This document shows, one piece after another, positions 8,898 through 18,176 of a stretch of DNA of 60,092 nucleotides (position 1 is the first letter of the stretch; every line of letters starts with the position of its first letter). The DNA is taken from the NCBI RefSeq assembly GCF_041725775.1, contig NZ_JBEUEL010000016.1, forward strand, positions 1 through 60,092, given 5' to 3'. Below the pieces are notes generated by a model. That model had not been told where the DNA came from and searched no databases. It was given only the letters and a program-made list of their open reading frames with translations. The DNA is from Pueribacillus sp041725775. GTDB lineage: Bacteria; Bacillota; Bacilli; Bacillales; UBA6769. A program made the translations under genes and the position numbers.

Positions 8898-10857
8898 ATT
8901 CTGAGCGTTCATTATCTTCTTTTGATGACTCGCTGTCTTCATTTTCCTCTATTTCTATTTCTTTTTTCGTATTTATATTTACTCTCACATCTTCCGAGTC
9001 TGCCATTTCTGACGATTTTTCCGTTCGATCTGGCAAACGACCATGATCCATAAGTGATTTTATTTGTTCCGCATCAAGCGTTTCGACTTCCTTCAATGTT
9101 TCTGCAATTAAGTTCAGTTTATCTTGGTTTTCAAGCAAAATTTGTTTACAACGATTATATGCATCGTTAATAATTCCTTGAATCTCAATATCAATTAAAC
9201 GTGCATATTCATCACTATAATTTTGTTCACTTTGAATATCGCGCCCAAGGAATACTTGGCTTCCGTGACCAGTCCCAAATTGCATCGGTCCGAGCTTTTC
9301 ACTCATACCAAATTCAGTAACCATGCGACGTGCAATTTCCGTGACGCGTTGGAAGTCATTGCTTGCGCCTGTACTCACTTCATTAAACGTAATTTCCTCA
9401 GCAACACGCCCACCTAATAGACCGATAATTTTATCGATCAATTCTGGTTTTGTCATAAAGTAACGATCTTCTTTTGGCAAGGTCACCGCATATCCACCAG
9501 CTTGACCTCGAGGAACGATCGTCACTTTATGTACGACATCCGCATTATCAAGTACCATTCCAATGACGGTATGACCCGCTTCATGATACGCAACAATGTT
9601 TTTCTCTTTTTCCGATATAACGCGACTTTTCTTAGCTGGTCCCGCAATGACACGGTCTGTCGCTTCATCTATGTCTTCCATATCAATTTCTTTTTTATTG
9701 GATCTCGCTGCTACAAGTGCTGCCTCGTTTAATAAGTTTTCTAAATCGGCACCTGAGAATCCAGGCGTCCGCATTGCAATTGTTTCTAATTTTACTTCAT
9801 CTGCAAGAGGCTTATTCCGAGCATGAACTTTTAGAACAGCTTCACGGCCTTTTACATCTGGTTTACCGACAGGAATTTGTCTGTCAAAACGACCTGGTCT
9901 TAACAATGCTGGGTCTAAAATATCAGGTCTGTTCGTCGCAGCAATAATGATAATTCCTTCATTTGCATCGAACCCATCCATTTCAACAAGCAATTGGTTA
10001 AGTGTTTGCTCACGTTCATCGTGTCCCCCACCAAGTCCGGCGCCACGCTGACGACCAACTGCGTCAATTTCATCAATAAAAATCATGCACGGTTTATTCT
10101 TTTTTGCATTTTCAAACAAATCGCGAACACGTGAAGCCCCAACACCAACGAACATTTCAACAAAATCAGAACCACTGATTGAAAAGAATGGTACACCTGC
10201 TTCGCCAGCAACTGCACGGGCAAGCAACGTTTTCCCTGTCCCAGGCGGTCCTACAAGCAATACACCTTTCGGAATCCTAGCACCTAACGCCGAAAATTTA
10301 CGTGGATCTTTCAAAAAGTCAACCACTTCAACAAGCTCTTGCTTTTCTTCATCAGCACCCGCAACGTCTTTAAACGTCACTTTATGCTTATCTTCGGTGT
10401 ACATCTTCGCCTTGCTCTTTCCAAAATTCATCACACGGTTTCCGCCGCCTTGAGCTTGGTTGAGCAAAAAGAAAAACAGAATAAAAATAATTGCAAACGG
10501 AATAATTGCGGTTAAAAAGTTAAGCCATCCGCTCGTTTGCTCGGCTTGCAATACTTCAATTTCAACGCCTTTGCTCGCGGTGCTTAAAATTTCATTCTCA
10601 ACAGTTTCGTTAAACGGTACACTCGTTTGGAAAGTTACACCTTCTTCTGCACCGACTAACGTTCCTTCAATGAGAAATACACCACGATCAGGCTGCATCG
10701 TTAATGAATCAACTTCACCTTTTTTCAGTTTTTCATAAAACTCGCCATATTTTAACGGTTCTACCTTCACATTTGGTCCGCTAAAAAAATTGACAAGCCC
10801 GACAACTACAAGGACAATTAATATATAAAAAAGGGTATTCCGGAAGATCCGATTCAT
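8896..10857 (-). CDS. ftsH: ATP-dependent zinc metalloprotease FtsH
   Basis: Membrane-anchored AAA+ protease for quality control and regulatory proteolysis. An N-terminal membrane segment (about 5-23), an extracytoplasmic domain and a second membrane segment (about 107-128) precede the AAA module with Walker A GPPGTGKT, Walker B MIFIDEIDAVG and the second region of homology. The zinc site is HEAGH. The C-terminus is unusually acidic, as in other bacilli. The ATG at 10857 is preceded by gggaggagg; an upstream ATG (10878) overlaps that site and is rejected. 653 residues. Confidence 0.97.
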   Translation of the reverse strand: MNRIFRNTLFYILIVLVVVGLVNFFSGPNVKVEPLKYGEFYEKLKKGEVDSLTMQPDRGVFLIEGTLVGAEEGVTFQTSVPFNETVENEILSTASKGVEIEVLQAEQTSGWLNFLTAIIPFAIIFILFFFLLNQAQGGGNRVMNFGKSKAKMYTEDKHKVTFKDVAGADEEKQELVEVVDFLKDPRKFSALGARIPKGVLLVGPPGTGKTLLARAVAGEAGVPFFSISGSDFVEMFVGVGASRVRDLFENAKKNKPCMIFIDEIDAVGRQRGAGLGGGHDEREQTLNQLLVEMDGFDANEGIIIIAATNRPDILDPALLRPGRFDRQIPVGKPDVKGREAVLKVHARNKPLADEVKLETIAMRTPGFSGADLENLLNEAALVAARSNKKEIDMEDIDEATDRVIAGPAKKSRVISEKEKNIVAYHEAGHTVIGMVLDNADVVHKVTIVPRGQAGGYAVTLPKEDRYFMTKPELIDKIIGLLGGRVAEEITFNEVSTGASNDFQRVTEIARRMVTEFGMSEKLGPMQFGTGHGSQVFLGRDIQSEQNYSDEYARLIDIEIQGIINDAYNRCKQILLENQDKLNLIAETLKEVETLDAEQIKSLMDHGRLPDRTEKSSEMADSEDVRVNINTKKEIEIEENEDSESSKEDNERSE

Positions 10858-10991
10858 GCCTTGCCTCCTCCCACACACGAAACAATACTATAATATCATA
10901 CATCGTAAACACACTACAACATATTACATCTTACTCTCCACTGTAACACTCTCGCTAACAAGATGTAACTAAAAAATGAGCGCAATTTGAC

Positions 10992-11528
10992 TTATTTGTA
11001 AACCTCTTCTTTTAATATACCAATATAAGGAAGGTTACGATAACGTTCTGCATAATCAAGCCCATATCCAACTACAAATGCACTCGGGATGACAAACCCG
11101 ACTAAGTCCGGTTTAATGTCTGACTGACGACCGGATGGCTTATCTAATAACGTCACAATTTTAATCGAGCGGGCTTTACGATAGCGAAATAACTCCACTA
11201 AATACTTTAAAGTTAATCCACTATCGATAATATCTTCGACGATTAAAATATCTCTACCTTCTACGGACGTATTTAAATCTTTCAAAATTTTCACTTCACC
11301 TGAAGATACCGTTGAGTCTCCGTAACTCGCAACGTCCATGAAATCCATTTCTAAATGAATGTTCATTTTGCGCGTGAGGTCTGCCATAAATGGCAAGGCT
11401 CCTTTTAAAACACCGACAACTAAAGGAAAACGGTCTTCGTATTCCTTCGTTAAAATAGCGGCCAATTCTTCTGTTTTCGCTCGAATTTCCGCTTCTGTGG
11501 CCAATACTTCTAAAATATCGTTTTCCAT
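10992..11528 (-). CDS. hprT: Hypoxanthine-guanine phosphoribosyltransferase
   Basis: Salvages hypoxanthine and guanine using PRPP. 178 residues; the PRPP-binding loop is ILIVEDIIDSGLTL (about 94-107) and the C-terminal FVVGYGLDYAERYRNLPYIG is typical of bacterial HPRT. A gggagg site precedes the start. It follows tilS by 35 bases, a gene pair conserved in Firmicutes; in B. subtilis the two proteins interact and activate ftsH. Confidence 0.96.
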   Translation of the reverse strand: MENDILEVLATEAEIRAKTEELAAILTKEYEDRFPLVVGVLKGALPFMADLTRKMNIHLEMDFMDVASYGDSTVSSGEVKILKDLNTSVEGRDILIVEDIIDSGLTLKYLVELFRYRKARSIKIVTLLDKPSGRQSDIKPDLVGFVIPSAFVVGYGLDYAERYRNLPYIGILKEEVYK

Positions 11529-11563
11529 GTTGCTAAACGTCCTCCCTGTTTAATAAAAAGCCG

Positions 11564-12949
11564 TTACTTTTCTTTATAAACGATGTATAAAAACTTACTT
11601 GTTTTCCCCGTAATCATTCCGTATTTCGAACGCTTTACTCCAGCAATCCAAATAACATTACCTTTTGCATCTTCTGCAACAGGAATTACATCTCGTTTCC
11701 GTTTATCAATCTTCTCATCAATAAAAATCGCTTTTAATTTTTTAGAACCTTTCATTCCTAATGGTACCATTCGATCTCCAGCTTTTCGTGTACGGATTGT
11801 TAACGGCAAGTAGATCTCTTCTGCATCGCCAACAAACACGTTACGATTACTCACTTCCGGTTCTTCGTCCAAAACTTCTCCGATTATAACTCCATAAGGC
11901 AAGTGCAATTTAAATGGCAAATATACTCGGTAAGAATAACGAGATACCTCTTGAGTAAAAGCAAAAGTAAATATGACACAACCATATGAGCGGATAACAT
12001 GTAAACCTGCAGGTAAATGAAGCGTTCCAGATGGGTTTTTATTGTTGAAAAGAGCAAGAATTTGTTCAATATGTACATTCGTTACATCTGTTCGATCAAA
12101 ATTATACAGATAGTTTAATAGTAGTTGAATGACTCGTCTTTGTAAAGGAAATGCAAGCGATTGAAAATCTTTTACGCCTACCACCGATTCACCATTTTCT
12201 TTTTGATTTACAATTTGATAAAACTTCTCTTTCGCCATTGACATAAGCAGTTCTTCATCTTTGAAAAGCATCTCACTTTGCTGTTGAAACCTTTCATGCA
12301 CGCTCGGATTTTCATATTTTAAAAATGGCAAAATGACGTGTCGAAATCGATTGCGCACGTACTCATCGCGTTCGTTCGAAGGGTCAATTCTCGGATTAAT
12401 TCCGACTCGTTCAATATAATCTATGATTTCTGCTTTTTCTAAACAGAGAAACGGGCGAATAATCATCCCTTTTGCGAACCTCCGTTTAACTGGAATACCA
12501 GCGCGTGAAAACCCGATTGCTCCTCGTACTTGGCGCATGAGCATCGTCTCGATTTGATCATCCCCATGGTGACCGAGTGCTAGAAAATCAGCATCGTGCT
12601 TTACCATGACTTTTTCAAAAAACTGATAACGACATTCCCTCGCTGCAATTTGCGTTGTCAATCCGTATTTTTCTTTATACGCATTCACATCAATATGTGC
12701 CCCTTCAAATAAAATATTGTGTTGTTGAGCATAATTTTCAACGTACGAGTAATCATCTTCCGATTCTTCTCCTCGAAGCATATGATTAAGATGTGCAGCA
12801 ACGATGCGTAAATCCCAACTCTTTTTCCTCTGCAAGAAATAGTGCAACAATGCCATCGAATCAGGCCCTCCTGACACCCCGATGACAACAGTTGAACGCC
12901 TTTTCAATAATTGATGCTTCTGTACGAAACGATCAACAACGTTTTCCAT
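11564..12949 (-). CDS. tilS: tRNA(Ile)-lysidine synthase
   Basis: Modifies C34 of tRNA-Ile(CAU) to lysidine, changing both codon reading and amino-acid identity; essential in B. subtilis. The N-terminal PP-loop VIGVSGGPDSMALLHY (about 22-37) binds ATP; the TilS linker and C-terminal domain follow (GDRMVPLGMKGSKKLK near 395). 461 residues is normal for bacilli. Start preceded by agaagggg; 28 bases after yabT. Confidence 0.95.
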   Translation of the reverse strand: MENVVDRFVQKHQLLKRRSTVVIGVSGGPDSMALLHYFLQRKKSWDLRIVAAHLNHMLRGEESEDDYSYVENYAQQHNILFEGAHIDVNAYKEKYGLTTQIAARECRYQFFEKVMVKHDADFLALGHHGDDQIETMLMRQVRGAIGFSRAGIPVKRRFAKGMIIRPFLCLEKAEIIDYIERVGINPRIDPSNERDEYVRNRFRHVILPFLKYENPSVHERFQQQSEMLFKDEELLMSMAKEKFYQIVNQKENGESVVGVKDFQSLAFPLQRRVIQLLLNYLYNFDRTDVTNVHIEQILALFNNKNPSGTLHLPAGLHVIRSYGCVIFTFAFTQEVSRYSYRVYLPFKLHLPYGVIIGEVLDEEPEVSNRNVFVGDAEEIYLPLTIRTRKAGDRMVPLGMKGSKKLKAIFIDEKIDKRKRDVIPVAEDAKGNVIWIAGVKRSKYGMITGKTSKFLYIVYKEK

Positions 12950-12977
12950 AGAAACCCCTTCTTTATAAAACTTTCGC

Positions 12978-13907
12978 TTATATCCCTTTAAAATGTAAGT
13001 ATAAAAGAAATAATATAAATAAAAAAGTCATAAGGAACATCATCCTAAATACGGTTCTTTTTTTTTGCTTTCTCAACCTTTTATGTTCAACCCGGCTCAT
13101 AACAAATTGTTGTTTCGTACCGTTCACTTTCGTTAATAACGCATCTCTCATTGTTGCTGCACTTCCAAACGTTCCTCGAAGCGCCCTAATAAGAATTGAA
13201 CTATACTGGTTTAAATCAGAGCTTATCATTACTTTTCTTTCGAGTTGTCTTACTCCTTCTTCTTTTTTCGTTAGCCGATTAGGAGAACCTAATTGAATAA
13301 AAATAATCGTCAAGCTGAACAAATCGTAACTCGGTTCCGCTTTTCGTGAACCCGCCCCCCAATAAGCTCGATCATAAAAAGATGTAAACTCTTTAACAGA
13401 ACGACCTATTTTTGTTACACCGCCTACGTCAAGCCAGCGAATACGCGGAGAAGGAATAGAAACGAGTAAATTTTCAGGCTTTAAATCACCAAAAATATAA
13501 CCTTGTTGATGCAGCTTCTCCAACTCCGATAAAAGTTGTAGCATAAAGACAACGATCCATTCGCTTCCTTTTTTCTGTATGAAAGAAGTCAATGAGTGAC
13601 CATTGATATATTCCATCACGTAAAATGTCCATCCGTTCCAATCATCCATTTCAACAAAAAAAGGGCCGAGACATTGGCCCTGTACGCTCGTTAATCGTTT
13701 TAACGCATTCACTTCAGAAATGATGCCCATTTTGTCATAACCTATTTTTAACGCATAGAGACCGACAGAAGATTGTACTAAATAGACAGCACCGATCGAA
13801 CCATACCCTAACTGCCTTACGATTTTATAGCGATTCCGATTCCATTTTCCTATAATGAGCGTACCAGGCTTCACATTAACCGCTGGATTCTTCGTTAAAT
13901 GCATCAT
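12978..13907 (-). CDS. yabT: Serine/threonine protein kinase-like, membrane-anchored (YabT family)
   Basis: In B. subtilis YabT is a sporulation-linked DNA-binding kinase. About 309 residues: glycine-rich loop GYGSIGAVYLV, candidate lysine in YALKIGYDK, catalytic loop GDLKPENLLV, and a final hydrophobic membrane segment (RMMFLMTFLFILFLLYLHF). The HRD motif is changed to FGD, with the aspartate kept, and DFG is DVG. I start at 13907 (aaaggagatgg upstream), overlapping yabS by 32 bases; a longer frame to 13952 is possible but lacks a clear site. Confidence 0.85.
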   Translation of the reverse strand: MMHLTKNPAVNVKPGTLIIGKWNRNRYKIVRQLGYGSIGAVYLVQSSVGLYALKIGYDKMGIISEVNALKRLTSVQGQCLGPFFVEMDDWNGWTFYVMEYINGHSLTSFIQKKGSEWIVVFMLQLLSELEKLHQQGYIFGDLKPENLLVSIPSPRIRWLDVGGVTKIGRSVKEFTSFYDRAYWGAGSRKAEPSYDLFSLTIIFIQLGSPNRLTKKEEGVRQLERKVMISSDLNQYSSILIRALRGTFGSAATMRDALLTKVNGTKQQFVMSRVEHKRLRKQKKRTVFRMMFLMTFLFILFLLYLHFKGI

Positions 13908-14610
13908 CGCGTAACCATCTCCTTTTTGATCTTCGCGGAGAAAACATTGCAATCGCTTGGCGAAGTGCAGGACCTGTCGGAGTCGTACCGCCTGGTGATA
14001 ATTTGTTAAAAATCGTCGTTAATTCATTAATTTTTGGTGTCCAATCAACAAGTTTTTCTGTTTCTTTACGTTTTCCAGGAAACGCAAGCAATGCAAAAGA
14101 ATTTTCGCCGACACGTGCTTGCATGCTTAACGATAAATCAACGAGTGACTCTTTCACTGTCGAAAGTTTATGTCTCATGCTTGCGCTCATATCGACGAGC
14201 ACACAGATATCGAGTTGTAATGTCTCGCCTAAATCATCGACAACTTCTATAACTTCACCACGTTTATCTGGTGGCAGGTCGTCAATTTCTTTCTCTTCTC
14301 CAAAAATAGAAGTTAACTCATAGTTAACTACACCATAAATCGTTTGTGTCATTGCTTGGCGAGTAACCATCTGCACAGTTTTAGACAATTCTTTCGTATA
14401 GACGACTCGGCTAAAACCCCCTCCCGCATTTGCAATCGCTTCGATTTCAGCAATACCTTGTGTACCAATCTGATCATTTTCAACGACACCAATGACATTG
14501 ACTGTTATGCCTTGTTCTTTCGCTAGTGCTGCAATTGCAGATGGATCTTCACCGACGTTAGAACATCCGTCTGTAAGTAACAAAATTTGTTTAATTGTTC
14601 CTTGTTTCAA
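13876..14610 (-). CDS. yabS: von Willebrand factor A domain protein (YabS family)
   Basis: Function unknown. Two vWA-like units can be read: an N-terminal ILLLTDGCSNVGEDP and a second with the MIDAS-type DMSASM (about residue 140) and SPGGTTPTGPAL. Starts with TTG, supported by ggagg seven bases upstream. Sits between spoIIE and yabT with which it overlaps, the same trio as in B. subtilis, suggesting a sporulation role. Confidence 0.88.
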   Translation of the reverse strand: MKQGTIKQILLLTDGCSNVGEDPSAIAALAKEQGITVNVIGVVENDQIGTQGIAEIEAIANAGGGFSRVVYTKELSKTVQMVTRQAMTQTIYGVVNYELTSIFGEEKEIDDLPPDKRGEVIEVVDDLGETLQLDICVLVDMSASMRHKLSTVKESLVDLSLSMQARVGENSFALLAFPGKRKETEKLVDWTPKINELTTIFNKLSPGGTTPTGPALRQAIAMFSPRRSKRRWLRDDAFNEESSG

Positions 14611-14709
14611 GGTGCATCCTCCTCACTTTCAATCGTTCATCTATTTTAGACGAGAAAAGAGGAGTTTATACTTAGTACAACTATGTTTTTGGCACGAATC
14701 GATGAGCTT

Positions 14710-17154
14710 TTACTGTGCCTTTTTCCTTTTTGTAATGCTTGAATGAAAAGGAATCGTTTTCCACTTAGGTAAATTTCGATTCAATTTTGCAACGATAATC
14801 GTCATATCATCTTGAATTTCACCATACCGCGTGCGAATTACTTCTTCTAACAGTAAGTCGGCAACTTCTTGCGGATTGTCAGTCTGCAATTCACGAATTT
14901 TCCGTTTCATCCACATTTCTTTATTTTCAGCGTTTGCTCCATCATACACGCCATCGCTCATCATAATGAGCAAATCCCCTGCTTTTAATTGCATATTCAC
15001 AACTTCAACATCAAACTCTTGAAAAATTCCGATCGGCAAATTACTTGCTTCGATCATATTCACTTGCTCACCCCGTTTGATAAAACAAGGACTGGATGCG
15101 ATTTTCAAAAATTTCGCAGACGCATTTTGCAAGTCGAGCATTGCTAAATCAAGCGTTGAAAACACATCATCTTTTGTTCGTAATGACAACACTGAATTCA
15201 CTGATTTAATCGCCACTGTTTCGTCAATTCCTGATTGTAAAATTTTTGCGAGTAGCTGCAGCGTATCACTGCTTTCAAAATGAGCGCGCTCACCGTTCCC
15301 CATCCCGTCACTAATCGCCATTGCATATTTCCCGGACGAAAGTTCAATCATCGAATAGCTATCTCCCGACACGAAAGCACCGCCTTTCGCCGCATTGGCA
15401 TAGCCCGTTTCAACGACGTACGCTTTTGCAGAACCGAACGTTAATGTGCATAATCCACCTGGATAATGAGCATGATCTTCTTCTTTAAGAATAATTACTT
15501 CTTTTAAAATATCCGATAATAACGGCGCGATAAGCTTTTCTCCTTCCCCATGCCCGCTACATGACGAAAGTGTCATCTCAATATCAGCTTGTCCGCTTTC
15601 TAATGAATAAATGTCAACAGCGTCAATTTCAAGCCCAAGTTCAAAAAGAGACTCTACGATTTCATCTTCTAACAACGTATGCTGATCACGTTCACGTTGA
15701 ATTTCTTTTGCAAAATTCCCCATCACTTCGGAAACGCCCAACAACTGATCAGCAACTAGCTTTTGGCTCTCCCTCATTTTCCGTTGCAATTTTAAGCTTG
15801 CTTCATAATAACTCGTTTCCTGATAAATTAATTCTTTCACTTTTTTTGATTTTACACAATGTTTGTCCCATTCGCGTTGAAACGTAAAATCTGATAATGT
15901 TTTCTCATAATTAGTCATCATTTCTTCCATAAAGGCATACGTTGTATCGAGATTGTTTATCCAACAATATTTTTTCTTAAAACATGTTTGACAACTTTTT
16001 TCAGCGACTCGGCTTAAATAATAATCTACCTCACCATCGTGCTTCAGATCGCCATGCATAGCAGGTGCTTGTGTAAAACTGTTTGAAAGCGTTTGAAAAA
16101 GAGAGGAAAACTGTTCTACTCGATTTGCCGTTACATCGCGAATTTTCTTAACATATTGTTGTTGTACTTGTGAATATTCACTCGTTCCAGGTATATAGCG
16201 AGCAATCTTTTTAATCGCTGAATGTGGTGTCATTAGTAAAAATAGAAAAGCGACAAGCGATTCCATGAATGAAGAATAAAAATGGACGAGGGATCGATCA
16301 CCATACATGCCAATTAATAACGTGCCAACGATAAGACCTATACCGACACCGATCTTTTTCCCTTCTTTTAACAAACCACCGAGCAATCCGGAAAAAGCGA
16401 GCAAGCTCATTTGGTACAAGCTGGACACATCAGCAAAGCTTAAAATCAAACCTGTAACAACACCGACGGTCGCACCAATCGCAGCTCCGCCAATAAACGC
16501 AAACAATAAAATGAAATAACGAGAAAAAATATTTTCAAGTGACATGTCATAAACCGTCCAACCGATCATCCCTGTTAATATGGATGCAAGCAAAATGATA
16601 AAACAGATGACTTCTTCATTCCGAAGCGTTCGCTTTAACGGTTTTAATGTTAAAAGAGGGATACTTTGCAAAAAAATCATCGCCAATAGTAAACTTAATC
16701 CTGCTTCAACAGTGGCAACGAGAAATTCAGTCATTAATACGTGTCCAGAAAACGACATAAAGATAATACGTGCGAGTATACTCGAAACAAACACCGTTAT
16801 CGGAAGTGTTTTTGATGAGTTTTTCGTTCGCTTTTCAATTATTTTATTACATAATAAAAAAACGACCAGTCCCGTTGCGACAAAAAGCGTATTTTCAATC
16901 GAATGTAATGATGCACCTAAAATCACAGCGAGAAATGTCAGACGCGCACTTTCTCGTTTTAATAATAAAACAGCTGCAAAAAAAGGAATAGCAAATGGGC
17001 TCATCTCATTCAAAATAACAGCTCGTCCAAGCAAAAGTCCGATGACAAAGACCAAAAACCCTGAGTGAGTGACTGCATATTCTAGCTTTCCGATCCATTG
17101 TTTAAGCCTCACCAACAATAGATGCACTCCTTTCGTTTCAACAACATTTCTCAT
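14710..17154 (-). CDS. spoIIE: Stage II sporulation protein E, PP2C phosphatase
   Basis: Dephosphorylates the anti-anti-sigma factor SpoIIAA to activate sigma-F in the forespore and interacts with FtsZ at the polar septum. The 814-residue protein has a multi-spanning N-terminal membrane region (about 30-320), a central FtsZ-interacting/dimerisation region with a cysteine cluster (CQTCFKKKYC), and a C-terminal PP2C-type phosphatase with AISDGMGNGERA (about 613) and MMSDGVYDG. Length fits SpoIIE (about 827). The start is preceded by gaaaggatg. Confidence 0.97.
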   Translation of the reverse strand: MRNVVETKGVHLLLVRLKQWIGKLEYAVTHSGFLVFVIGLLLGRAVILNEMSPFAIPFFAAVLLLKRESARLTFLAVILGASLHSIENTLFVATGLVVFLLCNKIIEKRTKNSSKTLPITVFVSSILARIIFMSFSGHVLMTEFLVATVEAGLSLLLAMIFLQSIPLLTLKPLKRTLRNEEVICFIILLASILTGMIGWTVYDMSLENIFSRYFILLFAFIGGAAIGATVGVVTGLILSFADVSSLYQMSLLAFSGLLGGLLKEGKKIGVGIGLIVGTLLIGMYGDRSLVHFYSSFMESLVAFLFLLMTPHSAIKKIARYIPGTSEYSQVQQQYVKKIRDVTANRVEQFSSLFQTLSNSFTQAPAMHGDLKHDGEVDYYLSRVAEKSCQTCFKKKYCWINNLDTTYAFMEEMMTNYEKTLSDFTFQREWDKHCVKSKKVKELIYQETSYYEASLKLQRKMRESQKLVADQLLGVSEVMGNFAKEIQRERDQHTLLEDEIVESLFELGLEIDAVDIYSLESGQADIEMTLSSCSGHGEGEKLIAPLLSDILKEVIILKEEDHAHYPGGLCTLTFGSAKAYVVETGYANAAKGGAFVSGDSYSMIELSSGKYAMAISDGMGNGERAHFESSDTLQLLAKILQSGIDETVAIKSVNSVLSLRTKDDVFSTLDLAMLDLQNASAKFLKIASSPCFIKRGEQVNMIEASNLPIGIFQEFDVEVVNMQLKAGDLLIMMSDGVYDGANAENKEMWMKRKIRELQTDNPQEVADLLLEEVIRTRYGEIQDDMTIIVAKLNRNLPKWKTIPFHSSITKRKKAQ

Positions 17155-17230
17155 CTTTACATCATCCTTTCAAAGTTTTTCAACGTCAATAAGTGTAAGT
17201 TCCATTTAATCACAGAATGATTTCAATTTT

Positions 17231-17253
17231 TGTCAAACAAACAGACAGTCAAA
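17231..17253 (-). promoter_or_regulatory. Possible Spo0A-box pair upstream of spoIIE
   Basis: Two near-matches to the Spo0A box half-consensus TGTCGAA occur 16 bases apart (TGTCAAA 17231-17237 and AGTCAAA 17247-17253), ~80-100 bases before spoIIE. spoIIE is Spo0A-activated in B. subtilis. Each box has at least one mismatch and no clear -10 was identified. Confidence 0.35.
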
Positions 17254-17439
17254 CAAAAACTTCTCGACGAGATTCCTGTTGTTCCGAAAGAAATAGAAGC
17301 AATATTTGGCTTAAGTCCTAAACAAGAGGTAACGTTTTCATTAAAGAGTTGTAAACATATGTTGTGAAATAAACATTTACACCGTTTTTTCTTTTTTGTC
17401 ATGTCGAGGTTTGTATATCAACAGTTTAAGAAAGGGTAT

Positions 17440-17850
17440 CCTCTAAATGCTCTAATTTAAAAGTTGGGGATGTCATAAGTTTTGAACGGTTGCATTTCTA
17501 AAGAAATGTTGTTCAGTTTACTGAAGTATCCTAATACGAATCATAATGAACGAGGAAGACTTGTCGTTCAAGGTTTATTAACTGCAACATTACAAACAAA
17601 AATCGGAGGAGACCACAATGTACTCGCTCGTACGATGAATTTTGAATTTTTAAGACCTATATTTACAGGGGATAACGATTGAAAAGTTTGAAAAGCATGC
17701 CAACCATAGAAAACTATTTTTGCATCTTTCATATATATTAATCAAAATGAAAAACGAGTATTAAAAGGAAATTTCGCGGGGCATTCGATAATGAACTCCC
17801 TTTTCAATTTCTTATAAGCTGGGTAAATCATGCCTATGTTAAATAACTGT
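17440..17850 (+). pseudogene. Decayed MaoC-like/hotdog-fold dehydratase gene
   Basis: Pieces of one protein can be read in order by switching frames: LKVGDVISFER (from ~17455), VVQFTEVS, then HNERGRLVVQGLLTATL with KIGGDHNVLARTMNFEFLRP and IFTGD in one frame (17540-17680), TIEKFEKHANHRKLFLHLSY in the next, and NQNEKRVLKGNFAG in another. The pattern 'GRLVVQGLLTA..NFEFLRP.FTGDTI..' matches small hotdog/MaoC-type hydratases of bacilli. At least four frameshifts make it non-functional. It is on the opposite strand to its neighbours and has no counterpart here in B. subtilis. Family call is from memory of the motif. Confidence 0.65.
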
Positions 17851-17861
17851 TTGTAGTTTAA

Positions 17862-17895
17862 AACAAAAAAACCGTCCAATTTAAAAGGAACGGCT
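17862..17895 (-). terminator. tRNA-Met terminator
   Basis: Minus strand agccgttcc and ggacggttt pair (one bulge) around a ~9-base loop, followed by a T run. Lies 20 bases past the tRNA 3' end. Confidence 0.75.
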
Positions 17896-17915
17896 GATAG
17901 TTACATTGTATATAT

Positions 17916-17992
17916 TGGTAGCGGCGGAGGGGATCGAACCCCCGACCTTACGGGTATGAACCGTACGCTCTAGCCAGCTGAGCTACACCGCC
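17916..17992 (-). tRNA. tRNA-Met (CAT), elongator type
   Basis: Full cloverleaf: acceptor GGCGGTG/CGCCGCT-type pairing, anticodon loop ttCATac, T-loop TTCGATC and encoded CCA (77 bases). The first base pair is normal and it matches the B. subtilis elongator tRNA-Met rather than the initiator. B. subtilis has tRNA-Glu beside it at this site; none is present here. Confidence 0.95.
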
Positions 17993-18014
17993 ATCATTTT
18001 TCCAGACAAAAAAT

Positions 18015-18043
18015 ATCTTATCAACGAACGGAACGAATGTCAA
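18015..18043 (-). promoter_or_regulatory. tRNA-Met promoter (sigma-A)
   Basis: Minus strand TTGACA (18038-18043), 17-base spacer and TAAGAT (18015-18020), ~22 bases before the tRNA. Confidence 0.8.
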
Positions 18044-18070
18044 TTGAATTTTTTTCCAATCGATTCCATA

Positions 18071-18095
18071 CAAAAAAGCACCGTCATCGGTGCTT
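18071..18095 (-). terminator. yabR operon terminator
   Basis: Perfect stem AAGCACCG/CGGTGCTT with TCAT-type loop and a following T run on the minus strand, ~80 bases past yabR. Confidence 0.85.
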
Positions 18096-18176
18096 CAGCC
18101 CATTTACACCTAAGCTTCTGAAACGTGATTAAACTAGGCTATAAGATTTATCGAAATATCATAACGACCAGCAAGC

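Noticed and set aside
8784..9053. Plus-strand open frame across the end of ftsH
   Set aside because: It crosses the ftsH terminator and is antisense to the ftsH tail; hydrophobic residues come from the acidic tail's complement.
10085..10453. 122-residue plus-strand open frame inside ftsH
   Set aside because: Antisense to the highly conserved AAA domain; low-complexity Ser/Thr/Pro composition typical of a shadow frame.
16580..17068. 162-residue plus-strand open frame inside spoIIE
   Set aside because: Antisense to the membrane region of spoIIE; no supported start and no recognised domain.
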